Origin: Bacteroidales bacterium
GTDB taxonomy: Bacteria > Bacteroidota > Bacteroidia > Bacteroidales > F082
Direction of reading: 5' to 3'
DNA length: 64,000 nt
NCBI GenBank assembly: GCA_017530365.1
Contig: JAFXMK010000017.1
Coordinates: 62,001 to 126,000 of the forward strand
Positions within the stretch are counted from its first letter, which is position 1. Each line of letters starts with the position of its first letter. Position numbers and translations under genes: made by a program. Below the pieces are notes generated by a model that was not told the origin of the DNA, did no database searches, and worked only from the letters and a program-made list of their open reading frames with translations. Positions 1 through 8,937 of the stretch are shown piece after piece.

Positions 1-2190
1 GCTCAAGGTGGCGGTGACATTGCTGGCGTTGACAGTTCCTACGTTCTTCACAACCATGCTGAAGGCATAGTTGCCGTTGTATTCGATCTGATTGCTTTGG
101 CCGTTAAGGGTGTAGCTGTCGTAGATGACGTAGGCAGTGTTGCCAGGAAGTGTGAGTACTTCCAGGGTTTGTGGCCAAGCATCGCAACCGGTCACCACTA
201 GGCTCATGGCATCCACGAAATCGATGGGCTGAGTGAATTCGATCTGTGCTGCACCGTTCTCGTCGGTATAGCCGACGCCGATCAGATCGTCGCCGTGGAA
301 CATGGCACAACGGAAGTTCTTAAGTGCGTTGCCGTTCTCATCGCTGACGTTCACTTCGGTGGAGGTAAGGCCTACCAGGAGCTGAGCGCTATAGTTGACT
401 ACAGGGGTGAAGGGCTCATCGTGCCAAGGGCAGACGGCGACATCGCCCATGAGGTTGAGGTCGTAGAAGTTCCAGCGTAGGGCGCCTTCTTCCCACTGGC
501 CAGGGGCGTTGACCCATGGAGCTGTCTGTATCTTTCCTTCTGTCAATGCCAAACCGGATTGCGGAATGCGCTCGTGGTAGTAGGCGTCCTCGGTCTCACG
601 GTGCAGGTGGATGGCTGGGCCTTCAGTTTGACCTTCGTTGAACCAGCCGTAACGCGAGTTGCCGATGGTAGCAACGGCAAAGTTACTGATTTTGGTCATC
701 TTCTCAAGGATGCAGTTGCTGGTGAAATCACCGCAGACGCAGCCGGAGGTGTGGAAGAAGGTGTAGTTGTGGTCCACGCCGTTGGCACCGCTGAAGTTGC
801 CGTCGGTAATGTCGCTGTTGGACCATTCTGCCACGTAAGTGGTGTTGGCGTGTCCATCGTGGTGGACGTATTGTGTGCCTTGGTTGATGGCGTTCATCAG
901 GTTGTTGCCGCTCCAAGTGCCCAATTCATAATAAAGCCTTGTAAAATTGTAGTTTTCGGGAATGCCGACGGTGGTGTATCCGTTATCAGTACGCTCACCG
1001 ATGAGGAGTTCCAGGTATTGGCTACCGTTGCTCAAAGGATCGTCGTAAAGATGCTCGCCAGCCATGATGACTTTATGGAACTCACCGAGGACAGGGCTGT
1101 CCTGGTAAGCGGTGGTCTTGTGCATCATGTTGCTCAGCTCTTGTTGATTGCTGAAGCACATGCGGCCGATGCCGATCTCGGGGAGCAGGTCGTCTTCGCC
1201 GATCTCGCCCCAGATGTGGTTGCCGTTGTCGTCCCAGGTGCCGTCCAAAGCTGCATAGTAAAGGTCGGCAGGGAGATTGTCGTCTTGATTGCCGCCACCA
1301 GATGTCACGTGACAATGCAGGGCACGGAAGGGGACGTCAGGCACGTCGCCAGCGAGGTTCACCATCTGGATGCCGTTGTCTTGGTATTCTTGCAAGATGT
1401 AGTTACGTAGCTTCTCGGGATCGTCTTGGCCGCTCATGCTGCTGAGGACGTTCTCGATGGTTTCGACACGGGTGCGCAAGCCACGTGCTTGGTAGAAACT
1501 GATGTATTCATCGAAGGAACTGACGTATTGTTGCTTGGTGATGACCAACAAGTCGTAGGCAGGAAGACCGTCTCTGCCTTCGTAGTTGCGAATCATCTCA
1601 GGATTCTGGGCCAGGCGCTCGGCGCGGCGAACGTTGTCAGGGGTAAGCCATGCCATGTTGCTATGATCGGCACGAGTGGCTCTTGTCTTCACCACGACAG
1701 TGGCCTTGGTGGCATAGCTGACCTTGCCACTGGCAGGCTCGTATTGCACGGGCGTGAAGGCGGAGAAAGCGAAGCCGATGCCGTTCATGTAATGCGTGCT
1801 CAGCTGACCGTTGGCTCTGCTGGGATAAACGGCTTTGGAATTGTAAATGCTCTCATCCTTGATGAACTCGTGCCTTTCCGGGTCGGAATAGGTGCGGGAA
1901 GGCTGATAGGGGAAAATCTCATGAGTTCCTTCCAGCTCGTGGAAATCGGAAAGATAAACCTCGATGGATTCAGCTTCTTGGCCTTGAGGAAGCATCAAGC
2001 AGACGCTTTGCCAAGGTAGTGACGGCTGTCCGGCAAGGGCAGACTGCATGCAATCGCGAAGCTGGATCTGATCGTAACCCTGAAGTTGGGTAATAGAGGG
2101 TTGGTCAAAAGAATAGCTCTTCTCAATGGTTTGGGCGTTGACGAAGCCGCAAACGAGAGCCAAAAGTAAGAATAAACAAAGTTTTTTCAT
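1..2190 (-). CDS. Gingipain-family (C25) secreted cysteine protease, 3' end cut by window edge
   Basis: A secreted cysteine endopeptidase of family C25. The frame starts at 2190 and is open to the window edge, so 730 codons are visible and the C-terminus is missing. A signal peptide (residues 1-19, KK then hydrophobic, ending FVNA) is followed by a propeptide-like stretch to about residue 200 and then the catalytic region. The dyad is recognisable: His447 in YVHHDGH and Cys484 in TSGCVCGDF, matching gingipain motifs in order and spacing. Beyond about residue 600 the sequence looks beta-rich and Ig-like. Gingipains normally end in a T9SS sorting domain, which here would lie outside the window. 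A TAnnTTTG promoter lies about 60 bases upstream of the start. Arg versus Lys specificity cannot be read from what is present. Confidence 0.85.
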   Translation of the reverse strand, partial: MKKLCLFLLLALVCGFVNAQTIEKSYSFDQPSITQLQGYDQIQLRDCMQSALAGQPSLPWQSVCLMLPQGQEAESIEVYLSDFHELEGTHEIFPYQPSRTYSDPERHEFIKDESIYNSKAVYPSRANGQLSTHYMNGIGFAFSAFTPVQYEPASGKVSYATKATVVVKTRATRADHSNMAWLTPDNVRRAERLAQNPEMIRNYEGRDGLPAYDLLVITKQQYVSSFDEYISFYQARGLRTRVETIENVLSSMSGQDDPEKLRNYILQEYQDNGIQMVNLAGDVPDVPFRALHCHVTSGGGNQDDNLPADLYYAALDGTWDDNGNHIWGEIGEDDLLPEIGIGRMCFSNQQELSNMMHKTTAYQDSPVLGEFHKVIMAGEHLYDDPLSNGSQYLELLIGERTDNGYTTVGIPENYNFTRLYYELGTWSGNNLMNAINQGTQYVHHDGHANTTYVAEWSNSDITDGNFSGANGVDHNYTFFHTSGCVCGDFTSNCILEKMTKISNFAVATIGNSRYGWFNEGQTEGPAIHLHRETEDAYYHERIPQSGLALTEGKIQTAPWVNAPGQWEEGALRWNFYDLNLMGDVAVCPWHDEPFTPVVNYSAQLLVGLTSTEVNVSDENGNALKNFRCAMFHGDDLIGVGYTDENGAAQIEFTQPIDFVDAMSLVVTGCDAWPQTLEVLTLPGNTAYVIYDSYTLNGQSNQIEYNGNYAFSMVVKNVGTVNASNVTATLS

Positions 2191-2252
2191 GTGTTTAATA
2201 GTTTTGGAAACTTTGATTAATTAGGTTCCTTATCTTTAAATAAATAACCCTG

Positions 2253-2260
2253 CAAAGATA
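2253..2260 (-). promoter_or_regulatory. Bacteroidetes -7 box for the C25 gene
   Basis: TATCTTTG on the minus strand matches TAnnTTTG. The inferred start of transcription is near 2247, giving a leader of about 57 bases. It is divergent from the promoter at 2281. Confidence 0.55.
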
Positions 2261-2280
2261 CAATAAAAACCGAAATGTTT

Positions 2281-2288
2281 TATTTTTG
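2281..2288 (+). promoter_or_regulatory. -7 box for the EamA-ddh-GH3 operon
   Basis: TATTTTTG matches TAnnTTTG and lies 20 bases before the start codon at 2309. The first few bases of the mRNA would begin near 2294. Confidence 0.55.
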
Positions 2289-2308
2289 CATTTATTTCTG
2301 AATGAAAC

Positions 2309-3238
2309 ATGTTTGACGAGAAGAGGAAGATTCGAACTAAAGGTGCATTGGCAGTGGCATTTTCAGCCATGTTATGGGGCGTTGACGGTATCCTGCTCAC
2401 CCCACAATTGTATAATCTCAACACCTCCTTTGTGGTGTTTCTGCTGCATCTGTTTCCGTTTTTGTTGATGAATGTCTTTTTCTTCAGGGAATACCGTCAT
2501 CTGAAGACCATGACGCGTTCGGATCTGCTGTTTTTCCTATTGGTGGCGCTCTTTGGCGGTGCCTTGGGGACCTTGGCCATCGTGAAATCGCTCTTCCTGC
2601 TGAATTTCAACAACCTTTCAGTGATCGTGCTGCTGCAAAAGCTGCAACCTGTTTTTGCCATCCTGCTGGCGCGTTTGATCCTGAAGGAAAGGGTAAAGAA
2701 AAACTTTGCCATTTGGGCATCCTTGGCATTGGTTGCGAGTTATTTCATGACCTTTGGATGGAGCCTTCCGGATTTCAGTACAAACGGGATCACCACTGTC
2801 TATGCGGCTTTGCTGTCACTGTTGGCGGCCTTTTCCTTTGGGAGTTCCACCGTGTTCTCCAAGAAGATCTTGGGTAATTACTCTTTTGTGACCTCCACCT
2901 TCTTCCGTTATGGCTTCACCACATTGATCATGCTGGTGATCGTGCTGGTTGGAGGCCATCTCTTGGATTTTGCACAAGTCACGCAACGCAACTGGCTTTT
3001 CGTGGCCTTGATCGGCTTGACAACCGGCTCGGGTGCCATTTTCCTATATTATTACGGACTTAGACACGTGAAAGCGTCGATCTCCACCTTTTTGGAACTG
3101 ATGTATCCAATCACCGCGGTGGTGCTCGACTACTTTGTCAATCATACGAAATATACTCCTGTACAGTGGCTGGCGGCGTTTGTCATGCTGTTCTCCATTG
3201 TCATGCTTAATGTAAACTCTAAAAAGACTCAACAATGA
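2309..3238 (+). CDS. EamA-family (drug/metabolite superfamily) inner-membrane transporter
   Basis: A 309-residue integral membrane protein with about ten hydrophobic segments arranged as two EamA repeats (roughly residues 10-145 and 160-300), the usual layout and length for 10-TM drug/metabolite exporters. The first repeat opens with AVAFSAMLWG, a typical EamA beginning. The start is supported by a TAnnTTTG box 20 bases upstream. Its stop overlaps the start of ddh by 4 bases (ATGA), so the two are probably translationally coupled, and GH3 follows in the same way. The substrate is unknown. Linkage to diaminopimelate dehydrogenase makes an amino acid or cell-wall metabolite possible, but that is inference. 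Confidence 0.85.
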   Translation: MFDEKRKIRTKGALAVAFSAMLWGVDGILLTPQLYNLNTSFVVFLLHLFPFLLMNVFFFREYRHLKTMTRSDLLFFLLVALFGGALGTLAIVKSLFLLNFNNLSVIVLLQKLQPVFAILLARLILKERVKKNFAIWASLALVASYFMTFGWSLPDFSTNGITTVYAALLSLLAAFSFGSSTVFSKKILGNYSFVTSTFFRYGFTTLIMLVIVLVGGHLLDFAQVTQRNWLFVALIGLTTGSGAIFLYYYGLRHVKASISTFLELMYPITAVVLDYFVNHTKYTPVQWLAAFVMLFSIVMLNVNSKKTQQ

Positions 3239-4134
3239 AAAAAATCAGAGCAGCCGTAGTAGGTTACGGCAATGTGGGGCGTTTTGCCTTGGAAGCCCTG
3301 GAAGCGGCTCCCGACTTTGAAGTGGCAGGAATCGTGCGTCGCAATGGCGCTACTAACTTGCCTTTGGAATTGACCAACTATAAGGTGGTGAAGGACATCC
3401 GAGAATTGGATGGCGTGGATGTGGCCATTTTGGCTTGTCCGACACGCTCTTGTCCCGAATATGCAAAGATGATCCTGCCTCTGGGCATCAATACAGTGGA
3501 TTCATTTGACATCCATACTTCTATCTTGGATTATCGTCGTGAGCTGATGCCGCTGAACAAGGAGACTAAAACGGTCAGTGTGATCGCAGCAGGCTGGGAT
3601 CCGGGATCGGATTCCATTGTGCGTACCTTGATGCAGAGCCTGGCACCTAAGGGATTGAGCTACACCAATTTCGGTCCTGGCATGTCGATGGGTCACAGCG
3701 TCTGTGTCCGCTCAAAGAAAGGTGTGAAAAACGCCCTTTCGGTAACCATCCCGCTGGGTGAGGGCATCCATCGCCGCATGGTATATGTGGAACTGGAGGA
3801 CGGCTTTACGTTGGAGCAGGTGACGGCTGAAATCAAGGCGGATCCGTATTTCGCCAACGATGAGACGCATGTCTTTGCCGTGGATAGCGTGGATGAGGTC
3901 CGCGATATGGGACATGGCGTGAACATGGTGCGCAAGGGCGTGTCGGGCAAGACCCAGAACCAACGCATGGAGTTCAACATGAGCATCAACAACCCTGCTT
4001 TGACCGGTCAGGTGCTGGTCAATGTGGCCCGTGCCACAATGCGCCTGCAACCAGGCTGCTATACCATGGTGGAGATTCCTGTCATTGATATGTTGCCAGG
4101 AGAAAGAGATAGCTGGATTGGACGTTTGGTATGA
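3235..4134 (+). CDS. ddh: meso-Diaminopimelate D-dehydrogenase
   Basis: Cytoplasmic NADP-dependent enzyme that interconverts L-tetrahydrodipicolinate and meso-diaminopimelate in one step, giving a short route to lysine and peptidoglycan precursor. The N-terminus carries a Rossmann fold with GYGNVG at residues 10-15, then a conserved DSFDIH segment and the AAGWDPG and GPGMSMGHS blocks typical of the family. At 299 residues it has the shorter length seen in Bacteroidetes compared with about 320 in Corynebacterium. It is coupled by ATGA overlaps to the EamA transporter upstream (3235-3238) and the GH3 gene downstream (4131-4134). Confidence 0.92.
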   Translation: MKKIRAAVVGYGNVGRFALEALEAAPDFEVAGIVRRNGATNLPLELTNYKVVKDIRELDGVDVAILACPTRSCPEYAKMILPLGINTVDSFDIHTSILDYRRELMPLNKETKTVSVIAAGWDPGSDSIVRTLMQSLAPKGLSYTNFGPGMSMGHSVCVRSKKGVKNALSVTIPLGEGIHRRMVYVELEDGFTLEQVTAEIKADPYFANDETHVFAVDSVDEVRDMGHGVNMVRKGVSGKTQNQRMEFNMSINNPALTGQVLVNVARATMRLQPGCYTMVEIPVIDMLPGERDSWIGRLV

Positions 4135-6299
4135 GACGTTGGTGCATTGCGATATGGCTTCTGACGGTTTTTGTCTCTTGTAAGGAAACAGACAAAATCG
4201 ATCGGCTATTGTCGCAGATGACCATTGAAGAGAAATGTGGACAGCTGACCTGTCCTATTGGCTTTAACTATTATGGCAAAGAAGGCGATTCCATCTGGCT
4301 TGCCGACGATTTTACCGGTGTCATGGACACGCTGCCGCTTGGCTCTTGTTGGGCGGTTTTAAGGGCCGATCCATGGTCGAGGAAGACGGTGGAAACGGGC
4401 TTGCAGCCAAGTGAGTCGGCAAGGCTGCTGAACAAGATGCAACGTTATGCCGTCGAGAATACCCGTTTGGGCATCCCTATGCTGTTTTGTGAAGAGACGC
4501 CCCATGGTCACATGGCTGTGGGGACCACGGTCTTTCCTACAGGGATCGGGATGGCAAGCACTTGGGACCCCGAATTATTGGAAAATGTAGGAGAGGTGAT
4601 GGGTCGTGAGATCCGTGCCCAAGGAGCCCATGTGGGCTATGGCCCTGTGCTCGATATCGCCCGTGACCCGCGCTGGTCGAGAGTGGAGGAGACCATGGGG
4701 GAGGACCCGTATCTCAGCGGTGTGCTGGGGACGGCCATCGTCAAAGGCATGCAGAAGCATGTCGTGGCAACCTTGAAACACTTGGCAGCCTACGGTGTAC
4801 CACAAGGAGGGCATAATGCCGCTACCGCCGATGTCGGTCCTAACCGCTTGAAGCACGACTATCTCCCTGCCTTTGAGATGGCGGTTAAAGAAGGTCATGC
4901 CGGATCGGTGATGACGGCCTATAACACCATTGATGGCGTGCCTTGTACGGCTAATGGTTGGCTGCTTCATGAGATGCTACGCCAGTCGTGGGGCTTTAAA
5001 GGGGTGGTATTTTCTGACCTTAATGCCGTCAATGCCTTGTATGCCACGCATCATGTCGCTGCTGATCCTGCAGAGGCTGCTGCCTTGGCGTTGAAAGCAG
5101 GTGTGGATATCGACTTGGGCGGCTACAACTACGGTGGTTTCCTTAAAGAAGCTTTGCAAAGAGGATTGATTGCTGAATCAGACATCGACCGCGCTGTTCG
5201 GCATGTATTGCAGCTGAAAATGGATCTTGGTCTCTTTGAAAATCCTTACGTTGAAGAAGAAGGAACGGTTATAGTGGGTTGCGATGAGCATACTGATTTA
5301 GCATGGAATGTCGCTAAGAAGTCGGCCATATTATTAAAAAACAACGGTTTGTTGCCTTTTGATCAAGCTGTAAAGAAAGTAGCGGTCATTGGCCCGAATG
5401 CAGACAATATGTACAACCAACTGGGTGATTATACGGCGCCTCAAGATCCTGATCGTATCGTGACCATGCTTGAAGGCATCAAAGCGAAAGGTATGGCTGA
5501 GGTCCATTATGCCAAAGGTTGTGCAGTGCGCGACGAAAACGATGCGGATATTGAAGAAGCTGTTAAGACCGCCCGCTCCGCAGATGTTGTGGTGTTGGTA
5601 GTAGGAGGCTCTTCGGCACGCGATTTCAAAACGAGTTATGAGGATACAGGCGCCGCCATCGTGGATGAATACGTTTCAGACATGGACTGTGGCGAAGGTT
5701 TTGACCGCTCCTCCTTGAGGCTTCTGGGCCGTCAGGAGGAGTTGATGCGTAGCATCTATGCATTAGGTAAGCCGGTAGTGACAGTGTATATCTGTGGAAG
5801 GCCCATGGATATGAACCTCGCAAGCGAGCAGAGCGATGCCCTGTTGCTGATGTGGTATCCTGGCATGGAGGGCGGTTCGGCTCTGGCGGATATCCTTTGG
5901 GGCGACTACACTCCATCGGGCAAACTTCCCATCTCGATTCCGCGTTCGGTAGGGCAGATCCCTGTCTATCACTCGCAACCTGTCACAGGTGATTATGTCG
6001 AGGAGTCGTCCAAGCCATTGTATCCTTTCGGCTATGGATTAAGCTATACCAAGTTTGAGTATGGTGAGCTGGAAATCAACGGCGACGAGGTTGCTGTCAC
6101 GGTAACCAATGTCGGCCCTGTGGATGGAGACGAGGTGGTGCAGCTTTATGCTCATGAAAACACACCTGGATTGGTTCTTTCTTCGGAGCAGCTGGTGGCA
6201 TTCCAGCGCGTTCATCTGATAGCTGGAGAGACACAAAAGGTCTCCTTTCCAATTAAGATGGAAGGGTTGAGCCGGTTCTGTATTGCTCATCAAGATTGA
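4131..6299 (+). CDS. Glycoside hydrolase family 3 lipoprotein (beta-glucosidase/xylosidase type)
   Basis: Exo-acting beta-glycosidase of family GH3, 722 residues. The N-terminus is a lipoprotein signal with lipobox VSC (Cys17), so it is probably tethered in the periplasm or outer membrane. The (beta/alpha)8 domain shows IARDPRWSR (about 177-184), the KH pair in LKHLAAYG and the nucleophile Asp296 in VVFSDLNAV. A second alpha/beta domain starts with the LLKNNGLLPF block and a fibronectin-III-like domain closes the chain from about residue 640. The start overlaps the ddh stop by ATGA. The 3' end overlaps the convergent acyltransferase gene by 47 bases. GH3 activities are diverse, so the sugar (glucose, xylose, arabinose) cannot be assigned. 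Confidence 0.9.
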   Translation: MRRWCIAIWLLTVFVSCKETDKIDRLLSQMTIEEKCGQLTCPIGFNYYGKEGDSIWLADDFTGVMDTLPLGSCWAVLRADPWSRKTVETGLQPSESARLLNKMQRYAVENTRLGIPMLFCEETPHGHMAVGTTVFPTGIGMASTWDPELLENVGEVMGREIRAQGAHVGYGPVLDIARDPRWSRVEETMGEDPYLSGVLGTAIVKGMQKHVVATLKHLAAYGVPQGGHNAATADVGPNRLKHDYLPAFEMAVKEGHAGSVMTAYNTIDGVPCTANGWLLHEMLRQSWGFKGVVFSDLNAVNALYATHHVAADPAEAAALALKAGVDIDLGGYNYGGFLKEALQRGLIAESDIDRAVRHVLQLKMDLGLFENPYVEEEGTVIVGCDEHTDLAWNVAKKSAILLKNNGLLPFDQAVKKVAVIGPNADNMYNQLGDYTAPQDPDRIVTMLEGIKAKGMAEVHYAKGCAVRDENDADIEEAVKTARSADVVVLVVGGSSARDFKTSYEDTGAAIVDEYVSDMDCGEGFDRSSLRLLGRQEELMRSIYALGKPVVTVYICGRPMDMNLASEQSDALLLMWYPGMEGGSALADILWGDYTPSGKLPISIPRSVGQIPVYHSQPVTGDYVEESSKPLYPFGYGLSYTKFEYGELEINGDEVAVTVTNVGPVDGDEVVQLYAHENTPGLVLSSEQLVAFQRVHLIAGETQKVSFPIKMEGLSRFCIAHQD

Positions 6300-6840
6300 A
6301 TCCTTCAGGATGTTTGGCCTTGACATCCTTGTAATAGTCCCAGATCTCGGCTAGGTCTTTTTCGTAGTCACCAGTCGGGTAAAAGATTCTTTCGATGCCG
6401 CAATATTTCTTTTTGTAGTCGATGAAACCTAGGATGATGGGCACGTGGGCACCTTGTGCGATGACATAGAAGCCCTTTTTCCAGTGTTTCACTGCTTTTC
6501 GGGTGCCTTCGGGGCAGATGATAAGGTGGGTGTCATGGTTTTGGCTGAACATGTCAACCATTTGCTCTACAAGGTGATTCTGATGTCCACGGTTGACGGG
6601 GATGCCGCCCATCTTCTTCAGAATCCAACCTAGGACGGGCTTGAAGAACTCTTTTTTGATCATCACCTTGAATTTGATGCCGTAGTACCAATAGAAGCAT
6701 ATTCCCACGAAGAAGTCCTCGATGGCGGTGTGGGGTGCCACGATACAGACGGCATTGCCAAGATCGGCTGGTGCTTGGTTGACAACCTTCCACCGGCCGA
6801 TCTTGAAGCCGAGTTTTGCTATGGATTTTTTAAGTCCCAT
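6253..6840 (-). CDS. PlsC-like 1-acylglycerol-3-phosphate acyltransferase
   Basis: A 195-residue acyltransferase of the LPLAT/PlsC superfamily, probably acting on lysophospholipid or a related acceptor at the inner membrane. The catalytic HX4D motif is HTAIED (His37, Asp42) and the acceptor-binding motif is PEGTRK (about 111-116). It is short for PlsC (usually 230-250), lacking a long N-terminal membrane segment, as is common for a Bacteroidetes subgroup. It starts 5 bases after the M13 peptidase gene and probably shares its transcript. The last 47 bases overlap the end of the GH3 gene on the other strand. The acceptor is not certain. Confidence 0.82.
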   Translation of the reverse strand: MGLKKSIAKLGFKIGRWKVVNQAPADLGNAVCIVAPHTAIEDFFVGICFYWYYGIKFKVMIKKEFFKPVLGWILKKMGGIPVNRGHQNHLVEQMVDMFSQNHDTHLIICPEGTRKAVKHWKKGFYVIAQGAHVPIILGFIDYKKKYCGIERIFYPTGDYEKDLAEIWDYYKDVKAKHPEGFNLDEQYRTGSTLPS

Positions 6841-6845
6841 GAAGA

Positions 6846-8885
6846 TTACCAGATGGCGGCGCGCTCTTCAGGAGCGATGTACATCTTGTTCTCGGGTTGG
6901 ATGTCGAAAGCCTCGTAGAAGTGCGGCATAGAGCCGAGGGTGCGGTTGACGCGGGCTTCGGCGGGTGAATGCACGTCGGTCTTCACTTGGCGTTCGAGGT
7001 ATTTGTCACGTGAGTTGTTGCGCCAGATGGTGCCATAGCTGATGAAGAAGCGTTGGGCAGGGGTAAAGCCGTCGAGGCTCTTGTTGGCTTTGGCCTCCTC
7101 GGTCATCTGATAGGCGTCCCAAGCGATGTTGAGTCCGCCCAAGTCGGCGATGTTCTCACCGAGAGTTAGTTCTCCATTAATCTGGTAGCCTCTTACATCA
7201 AACTCGTTGAAGAGTTTAACGAGTTGTTGTGTGCGCTCTTGGAATTTGGCGGCGTCTTCTTCGGTCCACCAGTTGTTGAGATTGCCTTTTTCGTCGTATT
7301 TGCGACCTTGGTCGTCGAAGCCGTGGGTCATCTCGTGGCCGATTACCACGCCGATGCCACCGTAGTTGACGGCATCGTCAGCGTCCATGTTGAAGAAAGG
7401 AGGTTGGAGGATGGCGGCGGGGAAGACGATTTCATTCATCTCTGGGCTGTAGTAGGCGTTGACGGTTTGAGGTGTCATGAACCATTCTTCCTTATCAACG
7501 GGCTTGCCGATCTTTGCCATGTCTCTCTCGTTCTCAAAACGGATAGCGCGATGCATGTTCTGGAAATAGGAGTCGGGTGTTATCTCAAGCTTGCTGTAAT
7601 CCTTCCACTTGTCGGGATAACCGATCTTCACGTTGAAGCAGTCGAGCTTGTGGAGGGCTTTGGCTTTTGTCTCATCACTCATCCATTCGACATTCTTGAT
7701 GCGTTCGCCCAAGGCGATGCGCAAGTTGCCGACGAGGTTGAGCATGCGCTCTTTGGCTTCGGCGGGGAAGTGTCTCTCAACATAGAGTTGTCCGATGGCT
7801 TCGCCGAGGCAGCCAGAGGTGCTGTTCAGGATGCGGCGCCAACGGGGCTGTTGCACTTCTTGACCATAGAGGTACTTGCCGTAGAAGTCGAAGTTCTCCG
7901 TGTCGAAGTCGCTGCTCAGCAAGGAAGCGCTGCCGTGGACGACTTTCCAGGTCAGGTAGTCCTTGATGGTGTTAAGGTCGGTGTTGAGGATGATCTTGTT
8001 GAGTTTGGCGATGAAGTCGGGCATGCCAACATTGAGAGAATCGAAAGCGGGAGCGCCAGCGGCATCGAAATAATTGTCCCAGTTGAAGTTGGGCGTTGAT
8101 TGCTGTAACTCCATACGGCTTCTCATGTTGAGCAATGTGTCGGGGTTACGCATGGCCACGCGACTCATGGAGTTTGTTGCCAGTTGGGTTTCCAAGGCGA
8201 GGATGTTCTTGGCTTTCTTGGCAGCTTCCTTTTCGTCAACGCCAATGAGCTGGAACATCTTGGCAACATGCTCCACGTATTTGTCGCGCATCTCTTGTGA
8301 TTCAGGAAGGAGATAGTCGTCGCGATCGGTCAGACTGAGACCACCTTGGTAGAGGTGCATGATGACCATTTCGGCGTTTTTCGGATCGGTGCTACCTCCG
8401 GCATTGAAGAAACCGCCAAAACCTTCGCTGTGGAGTTTGCCCATCAGGGTAGCTAACCCAGCTTTGTCGTTCAAGCCGTTGATCATTTCGAAATATGGCT
8501 GCAACTCACTGTAGCCACGTTCGTTGATGGCAACGGTATCCATACCGGCGTTGTAGAAGTCGCGGATTTTCTGGGTGTTGCTGCCTTGTACGGCTGAAGA
8601 GTCCTTCTGGACGTCGTTGATGATGTCTTGGATGAGCTCCTCGGTTTTCAGGTCGATTTCGGTGAAAGCGCCATATCTGGAATACTCTTCCGGGATTGGG
8701 TTGTTTTTCAACCAATTGTTGTTGGCATAGCGGAAGAAGTCATCCGCAGGGTTGATGGTGGTGTCCATGTTACCCAGCTCGATAGCGGGAGTAACGTTCT
8801 TTTTGGTTTGCTCTACTGGTTTTTCAGTGCAGCTTGTTGCCATTGTACAGATAATCATCATGGCGATAAAACTTTTCTTTTTCAT
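6846..8885 (-). CDS. M13 (neprilysin/PepO) zinc endopeptidase lipoprotein
   Basis: Oligopeptidase that cleaves small peptides, 679 residues. The lipobox ATSC (Cys19) makes it a lipoprotein. The zinc site is complete: HEMTH (517-521) and the third ligand in ENIAD (Glu577, Asp581), and the chain ends in IW as is usual for M13 proteins. The N-terminal half is the large helical lobe that restricts substrate size. It lies between dnaX and the acyltransferase gene, all on the minus strand. The 47-base gap to dnaX is almost entirely tandem short repeats. With the C10 and C25 proteases it would complete extracellular protein breakdown to amino acids and small peptides (inference). Confidence 0.93.
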   Translation of the reverse strand: MKKKSFIAMMIICTMATSCTEKPVEQTKKNVTPAIELGNMDTTINPADDFFRYANNNWLKNNPIPEEYSRYGAFTEIDLKTEELIQDIINDVQKDSSAVQGSNTQKIRDFYNAGMDTVAINERGYSELQPYFEMINGLNDKAGLATLMGKLHSEGFGGFFNAGGSTDPKNAEMVIMHLYQGGLSLTDRDDYLLPESQEMRDKYVEHVAKMFQLIGVDEKEAAKKAKNILALETQLATNSMSRVAMRNPDTLLNMRSRMELQQSTPNFNWDNYFDAAGAPAFDSLNVGMPDFIAKLNKIILNTDLNTIKDYLTWKVVHGSASLLSSDFDTENFDFYGKYLYGQEVQQPRWRRILNSTSGCLGEAIGQLYVERHFPAEAKERMLNLVGNLRIALGERIKNVEWMSDETKAKALHKLDCFNVKIGYPDKWKDYSKLEITPDSYFQNMHRAIRFENERDMAKIGKPVDKEEWFMTPQTVNAYYSPEMNEIVFPAAILQPPFFNMDADDAVNYGGIGVVIGHEMTHGFDDQGRKYDEKGNLNNWWTEEDAAKFQERTQQLVKLFNEFDVRGYQINGELTLGENIADLGGLNIAWDAYQMTEEAKANKSLDGFTPAQRFFISYGTIWRNNSRDKYLERQVKTDVHSPAEARVNRTLGSMPHFYEAFDIQPENKMYIAPEERAAIW

Positions 8886-8895
8886 TATAAAAAAT

Positions 8896-8937
8896 TTAGA
8901 TTCTTAGATTCTTACTTCTAACTCCTCACTCCTCACA
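8896..8937. repeat. Short tandem repeat before the M13 gene
   Basis: Two AGATTCTT-like units followed by TAACTCC/TCACTCC-type heptamers. It fills the gap between the dnaX stop and the M13 start and overlaps the dnaX stop region. The M13 start codon is 10 bases away. Confidence 0.7.

Noticed and set aside
559..2019. Two long plus-strand open frames (283 and 197 codons)
   Set aside because: They are antisense to the C25 protease, which shows a signal peptide and catalytic motifs in the minus-strand frame.
7224..8099. 291-codon plus-strand open frame
   Set aside because: It is antisense to the M13 peptidase and has no family features.
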